A stretch of DNA of 64,000 nt from Melieria omissa. Its lineage: Eukaryota; Arthropoda; Insecta; Diptera; Ulidiidae. The stretch's first letter is position 1, and each line of letters starts with the position of its first letter. Position numbers and translations under genes: made by a program. This document shows positions 18,946-28,962 of the stretch, in pieces. Location: assembly GCA_963971225.1 (NCBI GenBank), contig CAXARI010000079.1, positions 620,001 to 684,000 on the forward strand, written 5' to 3'. The notes beneath the pieces are model-generated. The model was given only the letters and a program-made list of their open reading frames with translations, was not told the DNA's origin and did not search any database.

Positions 18946-20807
18946 TTAATAAAAAACCCCTTAAAATGTAGCTAGAGATTGCATCTTTATCAAATTAAAT
19001 CAATAATTTGATTACTATTAGGCAATCATGAACAGATCGATGCGCAAGAGTGACATTAAATGGCTGCCTACTGCAAAATCGATAAAATGCTTGTAAAATA
19101 TGATGATTCTAGGTTTATGGAAAAAATAATAACCCTAAAACCTAGCTGGAGATTTGAGCTATCATAAATGGGGTCAATCTTCTCGCTATCTCAAATAATG
19201 CAGGAGAATTTCGTTGTGGAAAAGTGATATCGACCACATGATAGATCTATATCAGGGGTGCCCAAAGTCTTCTTATGGAAAAGCAAAAACCAATACATTT
19301 AAAGTTGCCCAAAAAAATGCAAACAAATTATTTAATTAATTGAATTAGTTGAAAGCACATTGTGCATTTCGCTTGACCCTTAAAATTATAAGTGAAAAAA
19401 ATATAATGTTCCCATTTGACATTGCCGAAAGGCCAACCAATCGCCAACACAAAAACGCATACACACAAAAACTACAACAACAAAAGCATCTAATTTTTTT
19501 CATACATAGAATTTCTTGAGGCAACAAAACAAAAATCCGCGCAGCCCCCACACGTGTTGCTTCGTTGCTGTCACAACAACGACTGATTGAAAGAATGCAC
19601 CTCTGATCTATATAACCAATCAAATGCTTGTGGAACCTAAGTACGCACAATCACTTTAATCAAAATGGCGTCAAAATTAAGCCAGCGTGACCACCTTTCA
19701 CCAATTTGGTAAATAAAAAAAATATCCCACCGCCAGCATGATCGAAATTATGGCTGTTAAATCTCGACCCGTTAACGGATTTTAATAATATTATGCCTTA
19801 TTATTTAGCTAGACTCGTATGCTTTCTATAATGGTATCAATCATCCTTCTATACCCCAAGGTTCGAAAGCAAATCGATTTGGAACGGTGACTTTGAAAAA
19901 ATTGCTACTTGGGTGCAACCACTTAAATGCTTGTCAACACCAAATGCATAAGTGCATATTAATAATTGACCCCTTAAAATTTAGCCAGAGTCTTATGCTT
20001 TCTATATTGGTCCCTAACTTTTCATTATCCTTCAGGAATAATGAGCATATCGATGCGCAAGGATAACATTGAAAAACTGCCTATTACAAAATACACACTC
20101 ACCACTAAAGTGCTTATAGATTCCAAATGGTATGGGTTACGTTAATAAAAAACCCCTTAAAAGGTAGCTAGAGATCGCAGCTTCATCAAATTAAATCAAT
20201 AATGTGATTACTATTAGGCAATCATGAACAGATCGATGCGCAAGAGTGACATTAAATGGCTGCCTACTGCAAAATCGATAAAATGCTTGTAAAATATGAT
20301 GATTCTAGGTTTATGGAAAAAATAATAACCTTAAACCCTAGCTGGAGATTTGAGCTTTCATAAATGGGGTCAATCTTCTCGCTATCTCAAATAAAGCAGG
20401 AGAATTTCGTTGTGGAAAAGTGATATCGACCACATGATACATCTATATCAGGGGTGCCCAAAGTCTTCTTATGGAAAAGCAAAAACCAATACATTTAAAG
20501 TTGCCCAAAAAAAATGCAAACAAATTATTTAATTAATTGAATTAGTTGAAAGCACATTGTGCATTTCGCTTGACCCTTAAAATTATAAGTGAAAAAAATA
20601 TAATGTTCCCATTTGTCATTGCCGAAAGGCCAACCAATCGCCAAAACAAAAACTACAACAACAAAAGCATCTAATTTTTTTTCATACATAGAATTTCTTG
20701 AGGCAACAAAACAAAAATCCGCGCAGCCCCCACACGTTGCGTTCGTTGCTGTCACAACAACGACTGATTGAAAGAATGCACCTCTGATCTATATAACCAA
20801 TCAAATG
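18946..20807 (+). repeat. Satellite array, segment 3
   Basis: Resumes with TTAATAAAAAACCCC of block A/B and continues through anchors at about 19349 and 20546 to the end of block D. It is cut at ATCAAATG by the minus-strand Ty3/Gypsy element. The interrupted monomer is of the short type: subtracting the element plus its duplication leaves about 761 bp between anchors 20546 and 26256. Confidence 0.93.
20804..20807. other. Target site duplication AATG, left copy
   Basis: AATG before TGTCACC and again at 25753-25756 after GGTGACA. Intact satellite reads ATCAAATGCTTG. Confidence 0.92.
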
Positions 20808-20967
20808 TGTCACCGAGTAATTAGGTGTTTCTTTATTTGTTCGTGCGCGACGCGTGCGCTGTTGGTGGCCGCTAAAACGGAAGAGAGCTTACAATAACAG
20901 TGCGGCCATTACAGTATTATCGATGGTGCCCTTCGAATTGGCAAGCGTTGCCAATTCACAGGTGACA
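20808..20967 (-). repeat. 3' LTR of the minus-strand Ty3/Gypsy element
   Basis: 160 bp bounded by the 7-bp inverted repeat TGTCACC...GGTGACA. On the minus strand it holds AATAAA within CAAATAAAGAAACACC. AATTGGCAA (20937-20945) and TTGCCAATT (20949-20957) form a perfect 9-bp palindrome around GCG near one end. Confidence 0.95.
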
Positions 20968-20983
20968 GTTCGGCCCTTCCTGA
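20968..20983 (-). promoter_or_regulatory. Polypurine tract candidate
   Basis: Read on the minus strand: TCAGGAAGGGCCGAAC, just before the 3' LTR and just after the TAG of the ORF (20986-20988). Purine-rich in its first part but interrupted by CC, so moderate confidence. Confidence 0.5.
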
Positions 20984-20985
20984 CC

Positions 20986-23900
20986 CTAACTCGTCCCGAG
21001 TTCCTCTGCGTCGGCGTCATCATCTGCATCATCGAAACTGTCGAGTTCTGGGTACAGTTCACACCATGGCTTCAGCTTATCACTGCTTGCGACCGTACTG
21101 AACTTCCGCTGCTTCAACTGCTGTCCTTCGATGTCCCCCACCACATATCGATCGAACCGCAGGACCTTTGTGATTGCGTACGGTCCGCGATACTTGACCT
21201 CCAGCTTACGTGACTCGCCCGTACTTGGTATGGCACTCTCGATCAGGACAAGGTCGCCCACCTGATACTGATGTGGCTTCTTATACTTTGCGTCGAATCG
21301 GACCTTCCACTTTTCGCGCGCTCTGGTGATGTTTTCTATGGCTTCCTTGCGACGGTCGGCCAATTGGATGTCATCAACGATTGGGTGATCGTCATGGAGT
21401 GCTGCCAGAAGTCGATTTCCTCCGATATCTCGTAGTGGGAAGTCGTATATCAACCGGATTGGAGCATACCTCGTCGTCGCATTGACATTGGTATTTACCG
21501 TCCACTGCAAGCGATCGAGCGATATGTCCCAGTCTTTTGCGTCGGCAACAGATGTCTTCAAGTAGGAGAGAACCGATTGGTTCACCCTCTCGGCAATCCC
21601 GTTGGCTCTTGGCGTTCTCACAGCGACCTTGATGTGTTGTATCTCGTTGGCGTGACAAAACTCTGCGAACGCGGTAGAGGTGAACGAAGTTCCTCGATCG
21701 GTCACCATTGTCTTCGGTACCCCAAAAGACAGTGCGAGATGTTGTAAGGCGTTGATAACTGGCTTTGTTTTAGTTGACTTTACCGCAACGATAACCGTAT
21801 ATCTCGTTAGAGCATCGACGATTACTAAAATGTGTTCGTTTCCGCGACGGCTTCGAACAAATGGCCCCAGGTGATCCAAGTGGAGAACCTCAAACGGAAC
21901 CGACGGTATCGGCATGCCGTACAGTTCGCACTCCCGTTGAGCAGGTTCTTTACAAAAACAGCATTCGACGCACGATTTTATGAAGCCCTTCACAAAGTTG
22001 CGGCAGCGGGGGAACCAAAAATGTTGGGCGATTCGTTTCAACGTGCCATCCACCCCTGGATGACCTACGTCATCATGGCATAACTTCACGATTCGCCATC
22101 TGACTCCTCGCGGCACGACCAAAAGCAAGTTCTCGTCGGCGGATTTCTTGAAAAGACGATTCTTTTTCAACACGAAACTTGCCCATATGTGTCGATACTG
22201 AGCAGATTTCTGGTTACCGGAGAGCGTGTCGATCATTTCTCGTAGTTTTGGATCCTGCCTTTGCATTGATAAGAGCCAGTCGTCAGTAGAAATATTGACG
22301 ACCATCACGCTTGACGCCACATCGGGGGGATCCACCGCTCCTTCCACCGGTGCTCTGCTCATCGCGTCCACGTGCCCCATTTTGACGCCTGCCCGATGGA
22401 CTACCTCAAAGTCGTACTCAAGGAGCTTCAGGTACCACCGTGCTATTCTTGGAATAAGCGGAGTAGATAATTTCAGGCTCGATATCGCCGTGCAATCGGT
22501 GATTACCGTAAACCGTTTTCCTAATAGATAGACCCGAAACCGCTGGCAAGACTCGACTACTGCCAACACCTCTAGTTCATATGCGTGGAAATTGTGCTCT
22601 GTATCACTGCATTTGCGGCTGAAGTATGCTACCGGTTTTAAGGTGTCATTGCCTTCCTTCTGCAGTAGCACCCCGGCAATCCCGACTCCGCTTGCATCCG
22701 TGTGCACCTCGTGATGTTTCGTCATATTGTAGATCGCTAGCACCGGACCACTTGACAGTAGCGTCGACAACTTCTTAAACGCGTCCGCACACTCCGGTGA
22801 CCATTCAAACAGAGCATCCTTGCTCGTTAGCCGCGTCAAGGGAGCTGCGATGTGCGCGAAATTCGGCACAAACTTCCTAAAGAACCCCGTTAGGCCCAGG
22901 AAGCGCCGTACTTCAATTGGAGTCGCCGGGACCGGGAATTGTTCGATTGCTAAAACCTTCTCGCGTCCTGGTTTAATACCGCTCGCATTCACCTCGTGCC
23001 CTAAGAATGCCACCTGATGTTTCATGAAGCTGCATTTTGACAACCTTAAGGTAATGCCCGCCTGCATCACCAACCCCAAAAATACTTCAAGGGTGCTTAA
23101 CCCCTCACCAAACGACTTGGACGCAATAATGACCTCGTCCACGTAGCTCACTACTTTGTCCCTGATTGGTTCAATAATTTTTAGAATCATTTTCTGAAAT
23201 GTGCTTGGCGCGTTTCGTAGCCCGAACGGCATTCGATTGAACTCGAAGTGACCGTGATGCGTCACGAACGCCGTGTACTGCTTCGACTCCTCCTCGATTT
23301 CGATTTGGTAGTATCCGGACATCAAATCGAGCGTAGTGAAAAAGTTGTTACCTGACAATGTTGATAGCACGCCATCGACAGTGGGCATAGGCCACGGTTG
23401 CTTGTCTGTCACAGCATTCAATTCTCGATAATCAATACACAGCCGGTCCTCGCCATTTTGCTTCCGTACCAACACAATGGGCGATGCATACTTGGATGTT
23501 GACGGTCGAATTATATCTAGCTGAAGCAACTCTTGGATTATCCGTTCTACTGTTTTTTGTTTTGGTAACGGAATCATGTATGGTTTTTTAACTATTGGTT
23601 TGTCCGACGTAACCGATATAGTCATTTTCACAGCGTCACATTTTCCGAGCTTGCTCAGCTCCTCACCGAAACACGATGCATACCGTTCGAGCAACCGCTC
23701 CAATTCTCGCACTTCACCTTTCGTCAGCTCTGTGCCGACACTGGCTTCGCTATTGTTAATTGCAACTATGTTGCACTGTCCACGCTCGATTACCACGCGC
23801 GCCTTATCTAAAATGTCTAACCCGATTAGCACATCGTAAGACATTGCCGTGTCGGCCACTATCAAAAATTTGCCACTGTATATTTCTCCATCGACCGCAA

Positions 23901-25578
23901 CTGTTGTCGACAACGCTCTCTCGCATTGATACTGTCCGCCCGCGAACCCGTTCAAAATGTCGTCACACTTTGATATTGTCCCGATACAATGCTTTACACG
24001 ATTTCCTTTGATAAGTGACCTAGCACTGCCCGAATCGATCATCGCAGTGAGGATTTCGCCGCCTATGCATACGCTTTTGGTTATCAACGACTCCTGCCGG
24101 CTCTGTTCATCGATTGAGTTTACAACTGTCTTCGTACAATTCACTGTCTCATGAGTCGTCGCAAAGCACTTATCACATCGCGGTTTCTTCTGCGCCCGTG
24201 CACAATCGCGCGCGATATGCCCCCGTTCACGGCAATTATAACACACGGGCCCACTCTTTACACTGTCCTTGTTTTTAACGCGCACCTCTTCCTGCTCACA
24301 CTCATCTGGTTTCACCGGGTGGGTTGCCCCTGTTACAACGCCGCTGGTTGTTACGCGACGATTATTCGCAACGACGCTAGTTAATGTTTTCAATAACTCA
24401 GCACACCGATCGAAATTCATTGCGGCAAGCGTTTTCCTTAGTCCACTGTCGTAAATCCCACCCACAATATACCGAATTATGGAGGCATCATCAAGGTTGC
24501 CGCGTCTGCCAATTGCTAGCATTCGAAAATAAAAATCGACGTACGTTTCGTTTCGTGCCACTCGCGCCTGCATCATCTCGATGTGCACATCCGCCACATT
24601 GACTACGGTCGGAAAATCTAACAAAAAGTCATTTACGAAGCTACACCAGTCGGTAAATACTGGGCGCGAATCAATCCACAACTTCGCGCCGCCTTTTAAT
24701 CGAGTTTGTACTGCGAAAAGCAACGAGATTTCGTTCCAATTATACGCGCGCCTTAACTGCTCAATGCGATTAATAAAATTAATTGACGATATATTTCCAC
24801 TACTTGGGTCAAACTCCGGTAGAATTGAAATTATTTCGCGAATGTTCATACTTTGATCTACGGACCCGTTGCGATTGCGTTCGAAATTATTTTGTGGTAT
24901 GTTTTGCTCGTTGTATCCTTGTCTCCTGTCATCGTCAAAATTCGTGTTGCCACCCAGGTAGATTACCGGCCCAGTCGTATGTTCGACCGTCGGCATGTCG
25001 GTGCTTCGTGGCATTGCAGCCACAATTCGTTGTTGCCACTGCGCACTCGCGCTTCCGTTTTGCTCATTCCACTGCGCACACTCGTTCGCATTTACTGCAT
25101 ACGGTGTTACCACTGGCACACGTTGACACTGCACCGTCTGGAGAACTGCCGTACCAGCTCGCTGTAAAACCATCGACTCTGATTGGAAAACTGCTGTACC
25201 CCCTGAACCATCGACGACACACGACCGATCTTCCGGAATTTTCGATTGAGCGCCCTCCTCGCAAGCTGACCTTTGCGAGGTTAGGACAGTTTGCATCTGC
25301 TGTATCAGCGCCTCCATGCTCTTTTGGAGCCCGCTAATCGCCTCATGCAAACCCTGCACTGTCCTGTCTTCCCTCGCTCCTGGCGAGCCTACGCCGTTCC
25401 GTTCCTCCCCTTCGGCACCGTCAGCCACCGGCGCCATGTCTTTCATGACGCTAGCCACAGATGCAGGGTCCACTTCTCTGAGCCGCTCGATTAGCTCCGC
25501 CTTCGTGCCAGACGTCTTCCTACCCAACCGACGCAGGGCTTCCTTCAACTCCAATATGGTGTGGTGCGGCAGGTCCAT
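20986..25578 (-). CDS. gag-pol: Gag-Pol polyprotein of Ty3/Gypsy type with N-terminal SAP-like motif
   Basis: 1530 residues in one frame from ATG 25578-25576, only 14 bases inside the 5' LTR. Domains: SAP-like helix-turn-helix, residues 3-36 (ILELKEALRRLG, GTKAELIERL); Gag core about 240-405; two CX2CX4HX4C knuckles at 446-459 and 468-481; protease with D515 in MIDSGSARSLI; RT about 650-830, with LDLMSGYYQI at 750 and YVDE at 812-815; RNase H D961, E1001, D1028; integrase zinc site H1168, H1173, C1203, C1206 and catalytic D1235, D1294, E1330 (35 residues between the last two); GPY at 1465-1467. The RT active-site box has Glu where YxDD requires the second Asp, so this copy may be RT-defective although nothing else is broken. 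The C-terminal end is acidic (DDADDDADAEE). Confidence 0.95.
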   Translation of the reverse strand: MDLPHHTILELKEALRRLGRKTSGTKAELIERLREVDPASVASVMKDMAPVADGAEGEERNGVGSPGAREDRTVQGLHEAISGLQKSMEALIQQMQTVLTSQRSACEEGAQSKIPEDRSCVVDGSGGTAVFQSESMVLQRAGTAVLQTVQCQRVPVVTPYAVNANECAQWNEQNGSASAQWQQRIVAAMPRSTDMPTVEHTTGPVIYLGGNTNFDDDRRQGYNEQNIPQNNFERNRNGSVDQSMNIREIISILPEFDPSSGNISSINFINRIEQLRRAYNWNEISLLFAVQTRLKGGAKLWIDSRPVFTDWCSFVNDFLLDFPTVVNVADVHIEMMQARVARNETYVDFYFRMLAIGRRGNLDDASIIRYIVGGIYDSGLRKTLAAMNFDRCAELLKTLTSVVANNRRVTTSGVVTGATHPVKPDECEQEEVRVKNKDSVKSGPVCYNCRERGHIARDCARAQKKPRCDKCFATTHETVNCTKTVVNSIDEQSRQESLITKSVCIGGEILTAMIDSGSARSLIKGNRVKHCIGTISKCDDILNGFAGGQYQCERALSTTVAVDGEIYSGKFLIVADTAMSYDVLIGLDILDKARVVIERGQCNIVAINNSEASVGTELTKGEVRELERLLERYASCFGEELSKLGKCDAVKMTISVTSDKPIVKKPYMIPLPKQKTVERIIQELLQLDIIRPSTSKYASPIVLVRKQNGEDRLCIDYRELNAVTDKQPWPMPTVDGVLSTLSGNNFFTTLDLMSGYYQIEIEEESKQYTAFVTHHGHFEFNRMPFGLRNAPSTFQKMILKIIEPIRDKVVSYVDEVIIASKSFGEGLSTLEVFLGLVMQAGITLRLSKCSFMKHQVAFLGHEVNASGIKPGREKVLAIEQFPVPATPIEVRRFLGLTGFFRKFVPNFAHIAAPLTRLTSKDALFEWSPECADAFKKLSTLLSSGPVLAIYNMTKHHEVHTDASGVGIAGVLLQKEGNDTLKPVAYFSRKCSDTEHNFHAYELEVLAVVESCQRFRVYLLGKRFTVITDCTAISSLKLSTPLIPRIARWYLKLLEYDFEVVHRAGVKMGHVDAMSRAPVEGAVDPPDVASSVMVVNISTDDWLLSMQRQDPKLREMIDTLSGNQKSAQYRHIWASFVLKKNRLFKKSADENLLLVVPRGVRWRIVKLCHDDVGHPGVDGTLKRIAQHFWFPRCRNFVKGFIKSCVECCFCKEPAQRECELYGMPIPSVPFEVLHLDHLGPFVRSRRGNEHILVIVDALTRYTVIVAVKSTKTKPVINALQHLALSFGVPKTMVTDRGTSFTSTAFAEFCHANEIQHIKVAVRTPRANGIAERVNQSVLSYLKTSVADAKDWDISLDRLQWTVNTNVNATTRYAPIRLIYDFPLRDIGGNRLLAALHDDHPIVDDIQLADRRKEAIENITRAREKWKVRFDAKYKKPHQYQVGDLVLIESAIPSTGESRKLEVKYRGPYAITKVLRFDRYVVGDIEGQQLKQRKFSTVASSDKLKPWCELYPELDSFDDADDDADAEELGTS

Positions 25579-25592
25579 CCCACTTCTGAATT
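25579..25592 (-). promoter_or_regulatory. Primer site region, no standard TGG site
   Basis: The 14 bases between 5' LTR and ATG read AATTCAGAAGTGGG on the minus strand. The usual TGG directly after the LTR is missing. Priming from an internal tRNA segment or self-priming is possible; I cannot decide. Confidence 0.4.
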
Positions 25593-25752
25593 TGTCACCG
25601 AGTAATTAGGTGTTTCTTTATTTGTTCGTGCGCGACGCGTGCGCTGTTGGTGGCCGCTAAAACGGAAGAGAGCTTACAATAACAGTGCGGCCATTACAGT
25701 ATTATCGATGGTGCCCTTCGAATTGGCAAGCGTTGCCAATTCACAGGTGACA
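25593..25752 (-). repeat. 5' LTR of the minus-strand Ty3/Gypsy element
   Basis: 160 bp, identical by eye to 20808-20967. Same TGTCACC...GGTGACA ends and the same palindrome (25722-25742). Confidence 0.95.
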
Positions 25753-25756
25753 AATG
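25753..25756. other. Target site duplication AATG, right copy
   Basis: Matches 20804-20807; the satellite resumes AATGCTTGTGGAACC. Confidence 0.92.
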
Positions 25757-27436
25757 CTTGTGGAACCTAAGTACGCACAATCATAATAATAATTATTACA
25801 AAATACACACTCACCACTAAAGTGCTTATAGATTCCAAACGGTATGGGTTACGTTAATAAAAAACCCCTTAAAAGGTAGCTAGAGATTGCAGCTTTATCA
25901 AATTAAATCAATAATTTGATTACTATTAGGCAATCATGAACAGATCGATGCGCAAGAGTGACATTAAATGGCTGCCTACTGCAAAATCGATAAAATGCTT
26001 GTAAAATATGATGATTCTAGGTTTATGGAAAAAATAATAACCTTAAAACCTAGCTGGAGATTTTAGCTTTCATAAATGGGGTCAATCTTCTCGCTATCTC
26101 AAATAATGCAGGAGAATTTCGTTGTGGAAAAGTGATATCGACCACATGATACATCTATATCAGGGGTGCCCAAAGTCTTCTTATGGAAAAGCAAAAACCA
26201 ATACATTTAAAGTTGCCCCAAAAATGCAAACAAATTATTTAATTAATTGAATTAGTTGAAAGCACATTGTGCATTTCGCTTGACCCTTAAAATTATAAGT
26301 GAAAAAAATATAATGTTCCCATTTGTCATTGCCGAAAGGCCAACCAATCGCCAAAACAAAAACTACAACAACAAAAGCATCTAATTTTTTTTCATACATA
26401 GAATTTCTTGAGGCAACAAAACAAAAATCCGCGCAGCCCCCACACGTTGCGTTCGTTGCTGTCACAACAACGACTGATTGAAAGAATGCACCTCTGATCT
26501 ATATAACCAATCAAATGCTTGTGGAACCTAAGTACGCACAATCACTTTAATCAAAATGGCGTCAAAATTAAGCCAGAGTGACCACCTTTCACCAATTTGG
26601 TAAATAAAAAAAATATCCCACCGCCAGCATGATCGAAATTATGGCTGTTAAATCTCGACCCGTTAACGGATTTTAATAATATTATGCCTTATTATTTAGC
26701 TAGACTCGTATGCTTTCTATAATGGTATCAATCATCCTTCTATACCCCAAGGTTCGAAAGCAAATCGATTTGGAACGGTGACTTTGAAAAAATTGCTACT
26801 TGGGTGCAACCACTAAAATGCTTGTTAACACCAAATGCATAAGTGCATATTAATAATTGACCCCTTAAAATTTTGCCAGAGTCTTATGCTTTCTATATTG
26901 GTCCCTAACTTTTCATTATCCTTCAGGAATAATGAGCATATCGATGCGCAAGGATAACATTGAAAAACTGCCTATTACAAAATACACACTCACCACTAAA
27001 GTGCTTATAGATTCCAAACGGTATGGGTTACGTTAATAAAAAAACCCCTTAAAATGTAGCTAGAGATTGCAGCTTTATCAAATTAAATCAATAATTTGAT
27101 TACTATTAGGCAATCATGAACAAATCGATGCGCAAGAGTGACATTAAATGGCTGCCTACAGCAAAATCGATAAAATGCTTGTAAAATATGATGATTCTAG
27201 GTTTATAGAAAAAATAATAACCTTAAAACCTAGCTGGAATTTTGAGTTTTCATAAATGGGGTCAATCTTCTCGCTATCTCAGATAATGCAGGAGAATTTC
27301 GTTGTGGAAAAGTGATATCGACCACATGATACATCTATATCAGGGGTGCCAAAAATCTTCTTATGGAAAAGCAAAAACCAATACATGTAAAGTTGACCAA
27401 AAAAATGCAAACAAATTATTTAATTAATTGAATTAG

Positions 27437-28962
27437 TTGAAAGCACATTGTGCATTTCGCTTGACCCTTAAAATTAGAAGTGAAAAAAATATAATGTTCC
27501 CATTTGTCATTGCCGAAAGGCCAACCAATCGCCAAAACAAAAACTACAACAACAAAAGCATCTAATTTTTTTTCATACATACAATTTCTTGAGGCAACAA
27601 AACAAAAATCCGCGCAGCCCCCACACGTGTTGCTTCGTTGCTGTCACAACAACGACTGATTGAAAGAATGCACCTCTGATCTATATAACCAATCAAATGC
27701 TTGTGGAACCTAAGTACGCACAATCATAATAATAATTATTACAAAATACACACTCACCACTAAAGTGCTTATAGATTCCAAACGGTATGGGTTACGTTAA
27801 TAAAAAACCCCTTAAAATGTAGCTAGAGATTGCAGCTTTATCAAATTAAATCAATAATTTCATTACTATTCGGCAATCATGAACAGATCGATGCGCAAGA
27901 GTGACATTAAATGGCTGCCTACTGCAAAATCGAAAAAATGCTTGTAAAATATGATGATTCTATGTTTATAGAAAAAATAATAACCTTAAAACCTAGCTGG
28001 AGTTTTGAGCTTTCATAAATGGGGTCAATCTTCTCGCTATCTCAGATAATGCAGGAGAATTTCGTTGTGGAAAAGTGATATCGACCACATGATACATCTA
28101 TATCAGGGGTGCCCAAAATCTTCTTATGGAAAAGCAAAAACCAATACATGTAAAGTTGCCCAAAAAAAATGCAAACAAATTATTTAATTAATTGAATTAG
28201 TTGAAAGCACATTGTGCATTTCGCTTGACCCTTAAAATTATAAGTGAAAAAAATATAATGTTCCCATTTGTCATTGCCGAAAGGCCAACCAATCGCCAAA
28301 ACAAAAAATACAACAACAAAAGCATCTAATTTTTTTTCATACATAGAATTTCTTGAGGCAACAAAACAAAAATCCGCGCAGCCCCCACACGTGTTGCTTC
28401 GTTGCTGTCACAACAACGACTGATTGAAAGAATGCACCTCTGATCTACATAACCAATCAAATGCTTGTGGAACCTAAGTACGCACAATCATAATAATAAT
28501 TATTACAAAATACACACTCACCACTAAAGTGCTTATAGATTCCAAACGGTATGGGTTACGTTAATAAAAAAACCCCTTAAAATGTAGCTAGAGATTGCAG
28601 CTTTATCAAATTAAATCAATAATTTGATTACTATTCGGCAATCATGAACAAATCGATGCGCAAGAGTGACATTAAATGGCTGCCTACTGCAAAATCGATA
28701 AAATTCTTGTAAAATATGATGATTCTGGTTTATAGAAAAAATAATAACCTTAAAACCTAGCTGGAGTTTTGAGCTTTCATAAATGGGGTCAATCTTCTCG
28801 CTATCTCAAATAATGCAGGAGAATTTCGTTGTGGAAAAGTGGTATCGACCACATGATACATCTATATCAGGGGTGCCCAAAGTCTTCTTATGGAAAAGCA
28901 AAAACCAATACATTTAAAGTTGCCCCAAAAATGCAAACAAATTATTTAATTAATTGAATTAG
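27437..28962 (+). repeat. Two adjacent short satellite monomers
   Basis: Anchor spacings 27437-28201 and 28201-28963 are 764 and 762 bp. Both carry the D-to-A junction CACAATCATAATAATAATT. Two in tandem, plus single copies near 15.7 kb and around the Ty3/Gypsy insertion, show that the deleted form has itself been amplified. Confidence 0.88.

Larger units (their letters stand above)
20808..25752 (-). mobile_element. Complete Ty3/Gypsy retrotransposon with one Gag-Pol ORF
   Basis: 4945 bp, minus strand, between AATG duplications. Two 160-bp LTRs are identical by eye. The ORF fills nearly the whole interior and there is no env. Identical LTRs and a full-length frame point to a recent insertion. 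Pol domain order (protease, RT, RNase H, integrase) and the GPY motif after integrase place it in Ty3/Gypsy (Metaviridae). I do not assign a lineage. Confidence 0.95.
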
